Below, piece by piece: positions 24,826 through 40,877 of a stretch of 64,000 nucleotides of DNA (positions within the stretch are counted from its first letter, which is position 1; each line of letters opens with the position of its first letter). The stretch is taken from assembly GCA_019614645.1 (NCBI GenBank), contig JABWDB010000036.1, positions 1,980,001 through 2,044,000 on the forward strand, read 5' to 3'. The translations under genes and the position numbers were made by a program. The DNA comes from Stratiolaelaps scimitus. Lineage: Eukaryota > Arthropoda > Arachnida > Mesostigmata > Laelapidae. The notes beneath the pieces are model-generated. The model searched no databases, was not told the DNA's origin, and saw only the letters and a list, made by a program, of their open reading frames with translations.

Positions 24826-25953
24826 TTAGGTTTATATATATATATATATATATATGAATGGCTATGGAGTCGACCAATTGACGAGCCCGAGCACCACAAT
24901 TCCTAATCAAATCAGCTGGTAACTAGCGCACAAAATCAACTCACTTGGTGAGGGTTTGTGACCGTAGACGCCATTGAAGAAGGCGGGCATTCGGATTGAG
25001 CCGCCGATGTCGGTGCCAACGCCGATGAGCGATCCAGCCGATGCAAGTAGAGCTCCCTCCCCGCCGCTCGAGCCTCCGGCATTACGACGCAGGTCATACG
25101 GATTTCGCGTACGTCCATGCAACTGTAACATGTGACGACGGCAACGGTTGACATGTCAAACCGGACAAAAGATACATCACATCAATAACCACATGAACAA
25201 GCGATAGACTCGAGGCGGATTGACTTACGTAGGTGGTTCAGAGTTCGTCAGCTATCGAGTTCGAAGCGACATTTAGAGAGAAACTCGATTTCTGTCAGCT
25301 TAAATCAACTCAATAATTTTTTCTGCAATCGGCAGTGACAGGATACAGCTTCCGAAAACGGTAACATTGCAGTATAACTTTGTGATCATGAATAGTAACT
25401 TCAACAGAGATATCAATGATGAAAAGATTCAAGCAAAAGCAACAGTAAGAGAGAGAGAGAGAGGAACATGGGGGAACAATTAGTTAGAATTAGAATTTAC
25501 TATAGCATTCTCAGAGACAATTGCGAAGTGAATGTATTGTCAATCACATTTACTCCTAGTATATACACTCGGTTCTCTCTAGACATCGTATTTGTGATAT
25601 TCGAAAACGAAGGAAGATGCTAATGATTCAACCCAATTCAAGCATAGTTATATTGGCACATTGACACAGCATGTTTTATAGATAATACCACCTATATATA
25701 TATATATATATAATATATATATTATGACTTTTCGAAGATGGCAAAGTAGCGGCCGAAGGGCAGGACCAGAACGACGAAGAGGGATCACTTCAATCAGGAT
25801 TCATCATCAGACCATTTATTGGGCAGCGCTAGTCAAAGCTGTATTGTGTGTTTCATTCATCGTCATTGGATATTTGTTTCCAGAGCTCGTAGCTATGAAA
25901 CACAATTGTGCGTTATCGCATGTACACTCTAATCCTCATACATCACAGTTTGC

Positions 25954-25998
<45 letters not shown>

Positions 25999-28900
25999 GT
26001 CTATGGCTACATAGATAAGCCTGAGAACACTCAGATGAGTTCTCAGCAAAAGCGACTTTTCGGATTAGGCCCGAAAACAAAAGGAAGAGGCGATGAACAA
26101 TCCCTACCCCACTAATTGGCTACCACATAATTGTTCTCGCCAGGATCCCTACCCACTCTCCCTCCCGCCACGAGACAATGTGGTACCGAGGACGTCCATA
26201 GAACGACGACGAACTAAGCGTCGTCACCTATTCATACGTTCAAGAAGAATCACCTTATTGTTCGATTCCCACCACATGGCCATCTCCGAGACGTTTGTGA
26301 TTGCCAGCGGAATCGCTCCAGCCTTCCGCATCATCTCAATCGAGCCAGCATCACGGTCCGCCCGGACACCTCGACGCGATACAAGACCAACGTCGATTAG
26401 TAAACCTGTAACAGAACAGACCACAGCAGTCATTAACAGAGTATTCATTATATTGTTATTACGGGATCTCGGCAAAAGAGGGGAATATCGACAGGGACGT
26501 GCAACACAACCACTCTCAGATGATTCACAAAATGATCGCGATCAGCCACCTTATGAGTATAGTGTTTTCAAACGGACGTCAGCTGTTCTTGAAGTCGACG
26601 ACGCTGAAACACGAACACGCTCCATATGTGATAATTATAAGGTGTGCGTTGATTAACGAGATACGATTCGCGTAACTGGAAGATTGCAGCCAATAAGAGG
26701 TTGTTTTTGCGGATTTGGGCCTGAATCTCTGATCTACGCAAACGACGCGGCAAAGAATGAGCATATATCGCCCGCAATTCGACGCGTGACACTGGAATAT
26801 TGAACGCACTCGATATCTAGCCACCTGAGTGATATGATACACATGTACAACAGAAAGTCAATCTTCAAAGTACCTATTTATTTTACAGATTCGTCTCCCT
26901 GGTATCAGATCATATCAGACCTATTGCATCTCTATTGCAAGAGGTCTCGGATGACTACGAAACCTCTCTAGGCATCTCTCTTATCCTATTCCACGTATGG
27001 ATCAATGTCAGCATATTTCACTGTATTGTATCTCCATATATGTATTAAGGAGTCGTACAATTAATATTAATGATTTTTTTGTTAATATTATAAAATCTGA
27101 AATGAATTCCACTAACTAGACAACTGATACAAAATGTATCGCTTCTCATGTCGAGATTTCGAACGAGGCCGCGGGCCTTTAGTTGACGACAACACACAAT
27201 TGCACACGAAGCTAGCTTGCTTCCATAGAGACGCGGACCCTTCCACAGATTGGAACATCGTCTGCCATGGATGAGCCAATGACTGGCGATGTCATTATGT
27301 CATAATCGTCCGATGATAGTTGCTCTGCAATATCATGTGCGGCCAATCTCAGATCATATTCATTCACGAAGAAAATTATCGCGAAACTGGGCAGCATTGC
27401 CGTCCGCCGTATGCACTGCATCAGCTTCATACGATACATTATAGCCGTATCCCAGCAATTGCCAACGAAGTGTGACAGGTCATGAAATGGACTCCGAGAC
27501 AGGTTGATCGGGGTATATATATGTATATATATTTCTTTGAAATCCACATGGTGTTAATAAAAATATCTTCCTACTCTACTGTAATTGTGTTATGTGTTCC
27601 GCTGTTTCCAGCCTGTCCGGTTGAAGGTTAAGGTTTATTGGTTTATTAAAGGAGCCGCAATTTTACAATGCTTAAGCTCTCTTATACGTCAACACACAGC
27701 AGGGCTCGAACCTTTCCGCCTCTGGCCTCCGATGGCCAGAGACGTAGCCTTTACGATAGAGCGTAAAACTGTATAAACGAATTTGTGTAGCAAATTCTAC
27801 CACGATGTGATGATGCTCATGTGCAAAACTGAATTGCAAATTGACGTAATAGCAACAATAGCAGGCGAACAGCGGAACGGCGCTAATCGCGAAAGGGATT
27901 ACAGATACAGACGATAAAAAAGGACGGTTCAGAGACAACTCTACGACCCCGCACCCAGATACACCTTATAAAATTCAGCCTATCGGCAGTGTGATTAGTT
28001 CTCACCAGAGAACTAGACTAGCGTAGACTAACAAGACGACCCTGTGACGAGAATGAAAAAAAAAGGAGAATCTTGTTCATGTTAGATAGCTCACTGTAGT
28101 CATTTCTAATGCCTCGCAATCAAGGCTACGAGCTGAGGCCTGTCAGATACGGGGAACAGCTGAGGGTCAGCTCGAAAAACAATTTTTCATACCCTCGCAA
28201 TTGACGACGCTAACGGCAAAAACGCTGCCGACGGCCCCCGTTGCTCTGGACAGCACTGAATGATTCAGTTCAACGTACAATGAACGTACTGCGATAACTC
28301 CTCGCGTATTTTGTTTCAAACCGTCAAATGAGACAAGCCCCTGCCCACATCGTCGATTGATCAACAATACAGCCCATAACATTTTGTCATTTCCATCTTA
28401 CGTACAAAGAGCAGACGTGTTCAACGCCTCCTATAGCCTAGTCAGGTTAGGTAAGTATAAAGGTTATTAACGGAACTGCACTTTCACAATGCAGTTCAAG
28501 TTTTCTAGATGTCATGAGGTCGCGGGACTCGGACCCTGCGATCTCCGGGTTTTTTTTTATACAGCCAGTGAGCTGTGACCGTGAGCGCGGGCCAAGCCAC
28601 CGCTCACGCGGTCTTCTATATATATTATGTAATTAATAATACGATTTGCGCAGTTTCAAGGCTTCGTGACTTCATACCCTCACTCACTGTATCTTTCGTG
28701 TTGGGTGTTCTACCGTTACTACAATTAGTATTAGACCATGACTGTGAAACATACATAAGTGTGACGTAATAAAAATGATCTTGATAATAATATTAATAAT
28801 AAAATATAATGCTAAAACTTGTAAACCTCAAGTTTCTCATTTTATCAGCGACGCGGCATAGAGCAACACCGATTAGATGACCGACCAACCCTCCGTCCAC

Positions 28901-31900
28901 CTCCGCCCAACCAAATAAAATGGCTTTGGACGAGCTGGTCACCAGACGGTAGTCGCCACAGCTAATAGAAAGAGGCACGATTCTATCAAGCTTTGTTCAG
29001 CACACGCTGGCGAAATCGCGCTGACGAAATTTGCTGCTGCTGTTGAAAGACGCCGAAGGAAGCTTGTCACCGGTTCCGAGGCGGGCAACCCCCCCCTCGG
29101 CTCTGTACGTAACACAATAGAGCTTCGTACGCCACTCGACGCTATTCAGACTAATACGCAAGTTTTGTTCTTATAGCGCATACAGTCCCCTCCGTCCCTG
29201 ATTACCTCGTTTCTTCAGTCCAGCCAAGCAGATTTCGACAGGAGAACCTAAGGAGGTTTGACAAGCTGAACACGTCGACCTATGTACGACTATTCAGGTC
29301 ACTAGTTATGGCCAAACGCGCAATGTGCAATGATTGGTCGCACTGCTAAAGGTTGCCTTCAATTAATTGACAGTATTAGGCGGGAAGGGATCGACGAACT
29401 GCAATTTGCCGTCATCGTGCATCAGTCACCTTACTTTGACGTCAGCCGACCTCGTGGCAGGTGGCCGCTGCCTCAGTGATCCGCTGAATACATAACACTT
29501 TATAGGTTGAAGCTCGGATACGCCGACGCACAAACGCCAAGTTATACTATCGCACAACCGCATATTGCCAAGCTCCAGCAGGAACTCCCCTAAGAGCTTC
29601 TGCCCGAACAACGGATGACAGCCGTAAGTACTTGACAATCAGTCCCATGGGAGAACCTCGGCGTTGTTGTAACCAGTTCCAAAAATAATCCCCCCTCGAA
29701 AACGAACGAACAGCCCTAGCATAGAAGGAATGAATATAAGCGGGACTGTCACTGCCCGCGTTTTCTGTTAATTGGTCGAGAGGAAAGAAAAGGAAAGAAA
29801 ACATAGCCAGAGGAAGATAAGAAAATATCCCAAAAAAAGTGGGAAAATCACCGCAGCAAAATCACCGGACAGGAGATTATTCACGATTGATTTCTAATCG
29901 CTCCATTGATTATTACGCCACTGTTCCATAGGCTTGATTGTCACAGACGGAATAGTGAACACATTGTGCATTAGCTTGATGCTTGTATCTTCTATCTTTC
30001 ACAAGGGATACTGTGCCACGTGTTCTGTTCATAGCATTGGGCAGCAAAATACAATAAAAAGGAAGGCTGAGATATCTAGAGAATGATATCAATAACTACC
30101 TACCTGTTCCAATCAGAGGTCTTTTTTGTTTCTCAATACTATTAATATTTTTAGGATACGAAAATGTTCATATTGTCAATATGCGAAAATCACGTTAAGT
30201 TATCACGTTGAAAGTTTGGCAGGAAGTTCGTCGTCATTATGCTCTGCATTCACATATTTCGTTCCGTTAAATGGGGCTTATTCTTGCTTTCTGTGTCCAA
30301 ACATAGTTCAAAGAGAGATCCCTCATTTCAGCACTGTACAAGCTGCATCGATTAGCCAAACGCCGATGCTAATTACACTTAATAGACCAAGTGGCGAGTG
30401 ACGTTAAGAAGCGCTGTGCCGCTATATCGTGCGTTAATCGATGGATTCTAATTCAACGTTCAGATAGGAGACACTCACTGAAATTAGAATCGCGCTCATT
30501 CCGCAATCGTGGCTTCGATTCAAAATGAGGATATAGTTCAAACTAGTAGTGTCTGAAATCTAGTCGCCCTGACACAGCGTACGATTCCGTAAACTATTGT
30601 ACTTAGTGGACGGTAAATACAGCGGATATTGTGACAAGCTCAATGATTTCGTTTTTCATTCTGTGAGCTGACTCTCAGCCGGTCCGCTTACGTGACAGGC
30701 CGCGCATATGAACCTTTCGGCATTAGTACGAGGGGCATGTCGGCACCATCCTTGTTTTATTTTATCCTAGGTTTATCAGAGTGCCAACAACGGCATTCGG
30801 GCGTGTCAGAGCAAAAGCCAGCGGTTTCAGTACGGTGTGCCGGCCTGATCAACCGTACACTCGTAGGCATATTCGAAGACGCTCGGTTTTACAACATGGT
30901 GCCAGCGGAATCCTCCGACTGCGATTCCGAGGTAAAGCGTTCCTCGAGGGCAGGTGGTACTAACGGCCACAGTTGTGTGTCCAACCTCTGCTGCGAATGG
31001 AACGCTTGTTGTTTTTTACGTGAAGTTAGCAATCCAAATCTCGTTTGAATTTGGTCGTGCTTAGCACTAGAAGAGTTTACCCACCCCGATAACACGTCAA
31101 CTCGTGGGGCTCGCACTGGAACTGTGTCGCATAATAGTTCTGAAGGAAACAGCAGCATCCTAGCCCAGAGTGCGGGTCGTCCCCTGATTACAGATACAGG
31201 GGGCTGCTCACCTCATGTCCTCAAAGCTTACCATAGCCTAATACATATATCGAGAGTAAATCGCAAATGTGACACGGCACTTGTAGACGCAAAAAGTAAA
31301 TTCAACCGCAAACGCAATGGAATTGTCGCAGGGCAGAAACACGGTATGAATGATTATGCGTATGAGTGTTAGTGCACGCGAGCAATACATTATAGTGGAT
31401 GTATCATCAGCCTTCATCTCGGCGACAGACACCTACAGGCTGATCGTCGCTCGTGAATGGGAAGACGTACTGATGTAGATACTCGGAACGAAAGCGAGGC
31501 GACCATTCGATTTGTCGGCGAGCCTTAGAATAGCCATATCGATGTATCAGATGAGTTTTACGAACTGTCTACCACAAATAAGCAACACCATCAAGGGGAG
31601 GGAAGCCTTGAAGCCTTTCTGCCTATACAAGCATTAACGATTTACGGTCGCTGCAGTTTAATATAGAAGGAGAGAGGGGAAATCTAAGCTTCGATGGAGC
31701 ATGGTTTGTTGTAAATGTCCCAGGACGTACTGTGGACACGTTGGTTGACTAACGTTGACGACCTTCATGCGAGCCGGTTAGAATGCTTGTCATGTGGACC
31801 CTGTAGACTGGCTGGATATATGAGATACATGAACATTACAAGCGGTTGTCCTGGTCTCCGACAATATATATCAGGCAAGTTGGGCGCCAAGTTACACATT

Positions 31901-34900
31901 TCGCATCGATCATCGAGAATACTGCGATGTGGCATTGGATAAACTTGGACGATTACGATGCGTAACGTCTTCTCTTAAATAAAACTTCATCACGTTCGTT
32001 CCGATCTGTATATTTATACGGCGACGGTGGCAAATTCGCTCTAACACCGATCAATGTTATATTAAATTTGATATCATACAATATCTTTGTTTCATGAAGC
32101 ACAGATCAGCGCGAGGTAATGCGCCAGCATGAATAGATATACCCTAAGCTTAGCTAATACTAAGTAGCACGTTGGCCCTGGCCGGCTCGGACGTAATTGC
32201 ATTAAGTCACGCCGCCCTAAGAGCCGCGTAATCACCCGGCGCCCAGCGCAAAGGTCGAGGTCACACCATAGTTGGTTGGAAACGTTAGCTACCAGTCTCT
32301 CTATCCGAGCCAACCCAACACAAGTGCGCTCATCTCAAGTCATACCCTTCTACCCCCCTGCCACCCCGCCCACTCCCGCCACATCCGGACGATAGCAGCA
32401 TAACAGTCTTTTGGTCTAACTTTTCACCTACAGATAGATCTTCTTGTTATCTGAATGTAATGTCGAGGTGAGCCAGAATCGGTGTCCGCATTAAGGCGTG
32501 TACAACTTGTTGAAACCGAATAGGGATCGCGTTGTTCGCGCTCTCCGCGACCGGTTTCCTGGCCACTCCCGTCCCCTGCGCGGCTCTCGCCGCGAGGGAG
32601 GACGGATGGAGGGAACTGGCAAAACGTGGAAATCAACGGGAGCAGCTTCCTCAGCCGGAAGTGTTCGCAATCTTCTCCTAAACCGGAAGATAGGCAAATG
32701 AGATTCCGTTCTGAACTTTTCGCAGATGGCCTCACCCGAGATAACCTTCGAGGGAGAACTTTTCAATCTCGAACTGTGTGAACACCCGAGAAGGCTACAC
32801 CCCGCTACACACGCTAGACACACACTATTTTGACTGGGAAATCCTGGCTCGAATTTATTGTGTATCGCATGAGTCGGGTCGGCAGTATGCTAAGTCCTTT
32901 TAGTGCCACAAGGTGTGGTGTCTCCTCAAGGCCAAAGTGGGCAGGCAGGTTGATTCACATTCGAATGGGTAAAGAATCGATTCATGAGACAGGATTTGTC
33001 CTTCATTCCGCAGGTGAATTCTGCGACGGATACGGCACATGAGGACCAAACTGAAGGTCGTGAACAGGCAACTACATGAGACAATACTATAATAATGTGA
33101 TAACACGAGTTGTGAGTTAATTAATTACAGGTCGTTATTACGCCAACGTGGGATAATTAAAACAGCACGACAAGACAACGCGAACCCTTGACTGAACCAC
33201 CGTGAGGATGCAGCAGGTTAACCCTCGAAAATCACGTACAGGTAGCTGAGATGCGAGCGTGAAATATCAAAATGGGTGTCAGACACTGTCAATAGATCGC
33301 TTTCTGTTTGGCGAATCGGAAATGACAAATATCTCAGGCAAAATTTGACCTCGAAGAGAAACCTCTCGCAAAAACAGCTGTAGCAGACAGTCAGTTACCT
33401 CGAGTGCCTTGAATTTCATCCCAACGGAGTTCGTTAGCGTCGGTCACTAGCGACCTGCTGAAGAACAAGCAACAGTTCAAACGTAATCCCCTGAATCAAA
33501 CAGAAAAAACGCATGCCCATCCGTGGACCACGACGAAGCAATTCTCACCAATGTACCATATCAGGTCTGCAGATATCAATGAGCATTTGCGCAGAAAACA
33601 CAGCAAAAGCGGCATTTTTTTCTCGAAAAAAAATAAAAGTCGCTCGCTGTAACCATTTTCTATTTTTGGTAAACATAGAATACAACCGCACTATGAATAT
33701 TTGAGTAGACTCTTGTTAAGCAGACGTATTTATTAATCACTTCGTGGTAGGCGTCTAGCAGACGTGCCAGCCGATGGGCAAGTTCCTCTCGTTCCTTGTC
33801 AAGAGCCAGACGAGTCGCCTAGCTGTCGATTGATATTGTTTGCCGGACAAAAAAACAAAAAACAAAAACATTGAGGAGGGGCAGAACGTGCCGCTTCGGG
33901 CCATTACCAGCCTATTATCCCAGCCAATGGGTGTCATACACTGAACAATGGGGCAATATGAGAGAAATTGAACGCGCACTGTGTGTCAGTCAGATATCCA
34001 GTAGCCTATAAAACAAAAGTAATCAACGCAGACGTCTGTATTAACGAACCGAGTCACTAGCGGTGCCGCTGCCCCCAGCTCGTGTTCTCCCACGGTTATT
34101 CATCAGTTCCAACAGCTGCTTTGTCGGGTGCTTTTACCGCATGCGCCTTAGCAGAACAAGGTCGACGGCGAAATCAGACCCTCGGCCGTTCCGAGGACTC
34201 TCGTCGAATCTCGACCCCCTCCCACCGTTGGCTGTTGACAACGCTCCGACATCAGCTATGTCGTCGCAAGCAGGCCACCGTCTCCGACAGCGCTACTCAG
34301 GCCACATCATCGCTCTAAGTGGATGCTCCCATATACTCATCTCAGCGGCAAAGGAACTCGGCAGCTCCTCGACTGCTGTCGCTATCGCAGCCACATCCAG
34401 CTATATGTGTGTATGCTGCTACTGAAGAAATATGGAAGTCCTACGATTCAAGACAGAGATCCAAAAGCCGGTTGCCATAGAACGAGATATCGCCAGGATT
34501 CGTGGAGGCGCTGAAAGAAACTCGCCGCATGCTTCTTTTCGCCACGATGATATGAGAAAGTATTTGACTTTGCTACTCCATATAGCACCCATTCTGCCGG
34601 CTTCTGGGTACACCCACGTATATATATATATATATATATATGCAACTCAGTGGAGCATGCAGCTCTTTCTGAACAGGTGTATGTACATATATGAAAGTGC
34701 GCCTATATATAGGCAGGCACAAGGTTGGTAGTGTTTGGCGACAAACACGAATATCCGGAAATTACGCTTGCGCGACGGGAAATCATGGAGACATCGCAGA
34801 CATTATTTGAATCAAGCATTATTATTATTATTATTGACACAACATTATTATGGGACAACATTGGTGATTTACATAGGGTCAAATTTAAACAAGTAGACCA

Positions 34901-37900
34901 TAGGGTCGACTATATCGGTACGTGGTGGATATCTGACGGGCAGCTAAATCTTTGGGAAATTTAATGCCTTCATTTGACTTAAGGAATTAATAATAATAAT
35001 AATAATAATAATGAGCTCTTTCCCGGCGATGTAATCAACGATGGAATTATAATGGACGTAAGAATGGCTGATAGCAAGATTGCTACTAATTGGAAATATA
35101 AATAAATCTAAACTCATTTAAATAACATATAAATATAGGAGAAGAAAACAAACAGCCATCAGGCTAAGATGATCAACGTCCACCGTCATCTGCTGCATCT
35201 GTGCGTTCAGTACTGTCATTACTTGTCAGTGTCGCCTTTCTTCGGAAGCAAGCGCTAGACTATCATAGAAACGTATGCCAAACCGCCATCAAGGAATTGC
35301 CTTCCCCTCGAGTAATTCGCCTTCGACCACTAACTAGGCTCGATATGAGCAGTATTGTGTAGAAACAACAGCAGTCGGCAGGAGAACGGCCTGCTCGTTA
35401 TGGGACCCACGGTGTACAGACAGAGGTGACGCTTTGCATGGCCTGCTAGGCTACGCCTTACGGCGCCCTGGCCGCCTTTAGCCGTTTAGATGAGCCTCGG
35501 CTAAGCATCTTTTTGACCAACCTTCTGATTACTGCCGCATAATCCACCCAAAATCGTACTTAAGCCTCGTCCTGTATACAACGGCCAATACTGATTCCGC
35601 CGGCTGAGTCATTTAACACGGTTCGTAAACATACCAGGTAGCCTTTTACCTTAACCATAAGGCCTGATGATTTCAATGGCCTACTCTAAAACACAGCAAT
35701 TTCTTCTCCCGTTAAAATTGTAGTTAGCAGCATTGACACCTATTGGATTTGGAGTATAACACACAATTTTATTCAGGGAAATAAGACGCTTTTTGGTGAA
35801 CAAGGATCAGTCTGCTAATATTATACAACTTGGATTATTAATCGGATGGTTTGTAAGCAAGCACCCACATACGCATTCATATATATATATATATATATAT
35901 ACACACGCACACTAAGAAACCAAGTAAACATAACCAGTTATGTCTGCATTGCAGCACACGACAATACTAAAAAAAAAGTCGTCAGAAAAATACAACACAA
36001 AAAAACGAACTTCTGCTTAATATTTCGTCGAATAATGCAGTGAAATCATTATAAAATAGACATAGCTTAAGTGATTTAGCTCGATTAAACATAGCCCTTC
36101 TCCATCGGTACAACTCGGGACGACGTCTTCGTTATAACCTAAAGGTTCTCGGCTGACTCTCAGCCAACATTTAACAATGTCCACGGTATAACTGCTTTTA
36201 GCATTGCTTCGTAAGACGAACCCCTAAATGCAAATGTGCAACGGTGGAGATCGAACTCCTGCGTGCACCTACGTGTCTCTCCTCCGATTGAGAGGCGCAC
36301 ACGAATGCACTGCAGGATAACCTAACGCAGCTATTGCCGCCCATCGCTTCGCCCTCTGTGAAGCCACTGTCCACCCACTCACCTGCCCCTTTACCCCGGC
36401 CACGATAAGTGTACGGATACTTGAAGACGATGGAAATGAATTTAAAAATAGCCATTTCCGTATTTCGGATTCATGCAATCTCGGCAGTATTAGCGTGAGC
36501 ATTCATCCGTAACTTGAAGACAATCGTATGGCCACTTGACGCTGGTAAAGAGCCTTTGTTCGATCTCTCGCCCGTTCAGGTTTCATTCGCCGTTTCGGCA
36601 GTATGAATACAGCATTTTAGGAGATCGTGACTTGAGGAGACTAGAAGACGAATGCGAAGACAAAGTCGCTATAGACATGATGCTTATTAATAGAATCGTC
36701 TGTAAGTTTGTATGAGGGAAGGAGTGGCATTGTGAAACGTGGCTTAGGCCTCTGAAGATGGCCGATCAGTAAAAGTCACAGAGAGATCCGAGTTAGCAAG
36801 GGCGGATGGACGGGAGGTCCTTGGGTCGACAATTTCCAGATCGAATGCATGTTGACGCATTAGCCTCCCTATTCCATAATCGCCCATGCCCATGCCATCC
36901 AACCGGGGCACAAGCCCTTAGGACATACGCATATAATACAATTCACGCAAACTGCGACAAGAAACGATTTCCACAGCGTGCTGACCCATGAGAGGAGATG
37001 CCGTGCCGAGAATCATTTGAATAAAACCTCACTCCCGTATATCCGGCGTAGCCACTTTGACTGATGGAGGTATGCACGACAACGTGGACATGACCATTTT
37101 TGAATTCAACATTTAGACAAGTCCCCGTTACCCCCAAATACGGACGCCTACCACCGAAGATGATTTTTATAGCCGTGACGGGCGCGCAAGTGAGTTTATG
37201 ACATCAGCACACCTTGTGGCGCAATTCGCCTGTTATAAAAATAGACCCATACTCCGAATGTGGTGTATAATACGAATGCATACAGATATAATACAGACGT
37301 GCTGAGAGAGTGAAATGGAATAAACGCAGAGCGAGGCGGCGTATTTATCTGAAATCACTTCAGAGTGAGGAGGTTCTCACAGGTTTAATTTTTTTTTCTC
37401 GTGGTGAACGCTGTCTCCGCTACTCTAACGCCTCGGGTCGCATCGATGCCGCAATGTATATTATATATATATATATATATTTAACTATTTTTTCATTTCG
37501 ACTATCTATAGATATTGTCGCTATGCTAAAGAGTATCTTGTATAAGTCGCTATTGTCGTTATTATGGCTTGACTTGACATGTCATGAAACAATGAAGAGG
37601 TCGATATTCTGATTACCGTTTGACCAAATGGGCGGATCATATACCACCACACGGTCATGACACCATGACGAAAACGACCCCTGCCTTAATCTGTCTATAG
37701 ATAAATAGTCTGAACGACGTCATTGTTATTGCTGTTGCTGCTGCTGATGTTGTTGTTATTGTTGGTGTGTATGCAGCTCAAGGTTTTGTGCAATATATAG
37801 GTGCAGTGTACAGCTGCTGCTGAACGCAAGGGGGGCCCCGTCATGACGACAATTTTCTGACATTTGTTTAACTAGGCAAATCGAATATCTCAACGTTCTG

Positions 37901-38197
37901 GCCGCGTCGCGATCGATAAGCATTCAACGTCATATACCTCCATATGGAAGCTACCATTGCAGCAGATCGAAACAATGCCCATTGATGCGGTATGACTCAA
38001 AGTTGCTCTTTACATTGGAGTTGACGACTACGCGAGCCGACTCAACTGATGACGCGGCCAACAAACAGTTCGGCTTCCTGGCTGACACCGTCTCACATTC
38101 TACACATATGTGTAAGCTAAGACAACACTGTGCTGATGCAGGCGCGGGCCAAACAGTGCTAATAGTAAAATTGATATACTACGAATTATAACAATAA

Positions 38198-38235
<38 letters not shown>

Positions 38236-40841
38236 TGATTAAACTATGGAAGGTCACTGCGTATTGTTAAACTTCATTATTGAGAAACATTGAATAATGA
38301 GGTGAAATGCAATCATCTGATCGTCTCTAACGCGGAGCAATATATTCGCTCGTACGTAGTATTTCCCGCTTTGGAAAATAGTGACGCACATTTACTACGA
38401 GAGCTAACCCGCAGCCCGAATCCAGCTGCTTTTATCCCCCTCGCAAGTACTATCCACCGTTAGGCACTCACAGCGGGGATGGGCAAAGGCACTTAAGGAC
38501 ACATTTGTGGACAGAGGACAACGATCTATACGGCGACATCATCTGATCTAAGGCGTACGCCTCTCCATGTCACTTATGAGCTGAGCATGTGCAATATACG
38601 AATGTTATATTAGCCATCGTGCCATAGCGAACAATTTGAGTTTAATGCTGCATCCCATTGATTGTTGTTAGGGTAAACGTGTTCGAACCATGTATATTCA
38701 TGGGGAGAAGATGATTACACGACTGGAAACTACGGACAACACTCGAGGCTGGATTTTTCCGAAAATGCGACAAAGCTTAAGCTGGCCCCCCACATCCTCG
38801 CTATGATCCGCGAACAACGCGTATTGCACAATTGCGATAGTGATCACTACTTGCCCGTCGGTAGAAGCAGTAGAGAACTGGCAGGTGGACAGCTACAGCA
38901 TACGGATATGTCCCCGTTCCCGCGGCCCTGTCGGGATGCATGCGGCAAGGACGTCGGTGCGCAATGATTAATGAGGGGGGTCTTTAGCTTGTCGTGTTGC
39001 AGGTGGCCAAACTTGACAAGGGCGGGCTCCCTGAAGTATCCGGGACAACAAATGGAACGAGACCCATAGCGTTAACCCTGTTGAGATGATGAAATGGTGC
39101 CGTACCAAGGTTGCCGTTACAGCGTTCTACCCACGTACGGTAGCCAGGCGAACAAGCCAACTAACCCGTCTGTTTGTCGCAGAAATTTCCAGCTCCCGAG
39201 AAACAGTCCGAGTCGTGTTCAGAGCATGGAGCCAAGGACGAATGCTCAAATGTGAGAGTTGTCATGTTCGACTCTAGAAGCGCTAGCCGGAGTTTCACTA
39301 GTGGAACAGGAATATCATATGTTAATTTATCCAATAGCAGGCCACAAGTGGTGCTCCATGAATACCTAATGTGTACGCATCAAGGCAAGCCGTATACGCC
39401 TGTCTAATATACGACTCCGGTATTAGCCAGACGTGCGGGCTAGCCTACATAGTGAAAATTCTAGAGATCTTCTCTTGTTAACAAGTGAGCAGTACACAAT
39501 CCACAAATAAATCGTATCGTAAAAGATACCCGCTATTGAAAACACCCTCGTGGAAAAGGCCCAATAATGATATCGTAGGCAATAAAGAGCAATAGAAAAA
39601 ATCGAACGCTTAAGGTGCAATTATGGTTCCCACACGTTGACACCTCAAATAACTGATCGGTTTGGGAGAACGCGGACGATCTCAGTTCAGCTCCAACCAA
39701 TTTCTGTCCGCTGTCGCTGCAAAGGGTTCTGCATATTGAATTTTATGTTATTTCTTCAAAATGAATCACCTCCATTGCATATACATGATTCGGCAGGACG
39801 ACTGAGTTAGTAGCGAAGCCAATCAAATGTCACATTACTTATAATATATTAACCATAAACGAAGCTCGTCTACAATACGCCCCCTTGCAGACGCCTCTTC
39901 AGAAGTCAATCACACCGTAGCTCAAATTTTGCCAATTCCACATGAGTCAACGGGCAACGCTGCGCGCATACTCATTCCCAGCTCGATTGTCGGCCGATAT
40001 TTTGCCGTTGGATCAAGGCACCCAGATGCATCGACAGCAGCAACGGGAACGAAACGAATTGGAGAAACTTGCGAATATTAAGCGATTGTCGCATGCTCGC
40101 CAGAAATAGAATCTCGGCTCATCAAATCGCACCGAAAGGCGGGCCTAAACCCCACCCTCGACATGGTTCCGCGATGGTAGGCTCGGCCGACTCTGGTATT
40201 GCGCCCACTGTGCACAGAAGCCAAGGTGGGACCCCGACAATTCCCAAAGTGTAGTGTCTACCGATGGGTGTGAAAGGGAGTCATGAGGGATAAAATGACG
40301 CTGGACCCGGTGGCAACATCTCAAACATCATATATCAATGACTTGGCAATACTCTCAGCACCGTCTTTGTCACATGTTAAAAGGGTCACTTTGCCTGTAA
40401 AAATGAACGACCCATATATAAAAACCTGTATATATATATAAATATATCTGTCTAATTAAGCACACTGCGAAGATCTGAGCTCATAAATCGTTTGTTTGCT
40501 TATGAAACACGTTTAGATAGGCGTCTATAGTCCCCGTAATTGTGGTTAGCAACAACGGGAGCTATGAAATAAGTGGGAATAATGTCAACACTTCGGTTTA
40601 GTGAAAATTCGCCTGGGACACAACGGAGGATTGTGTTAATATAACAAGGCTCGATACAATATTGTATGAGCCACCGTGGGAGCCGTAGGTATTGCTGAGT
40701 CACAGAATGATGCCGACTAAACTCTGAAGTTAAACAAACAGCATATTAACAATACTTACTGTCTGCCTAGATTTACCATGAGCTATGACTTACGTTGTTT
40801 CCTCGATGAGTTAGCTCCATTAATGTAGAAGCAACAAATTA

Positions 40842-40877
<36 letters not shown>

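Noticed and set aside
34063..34425. Open frames in a GC-richer patch of FAAH2 intron 2
   Set aside because: Serine/threonine-rich without motifs, and open in more than one frame.
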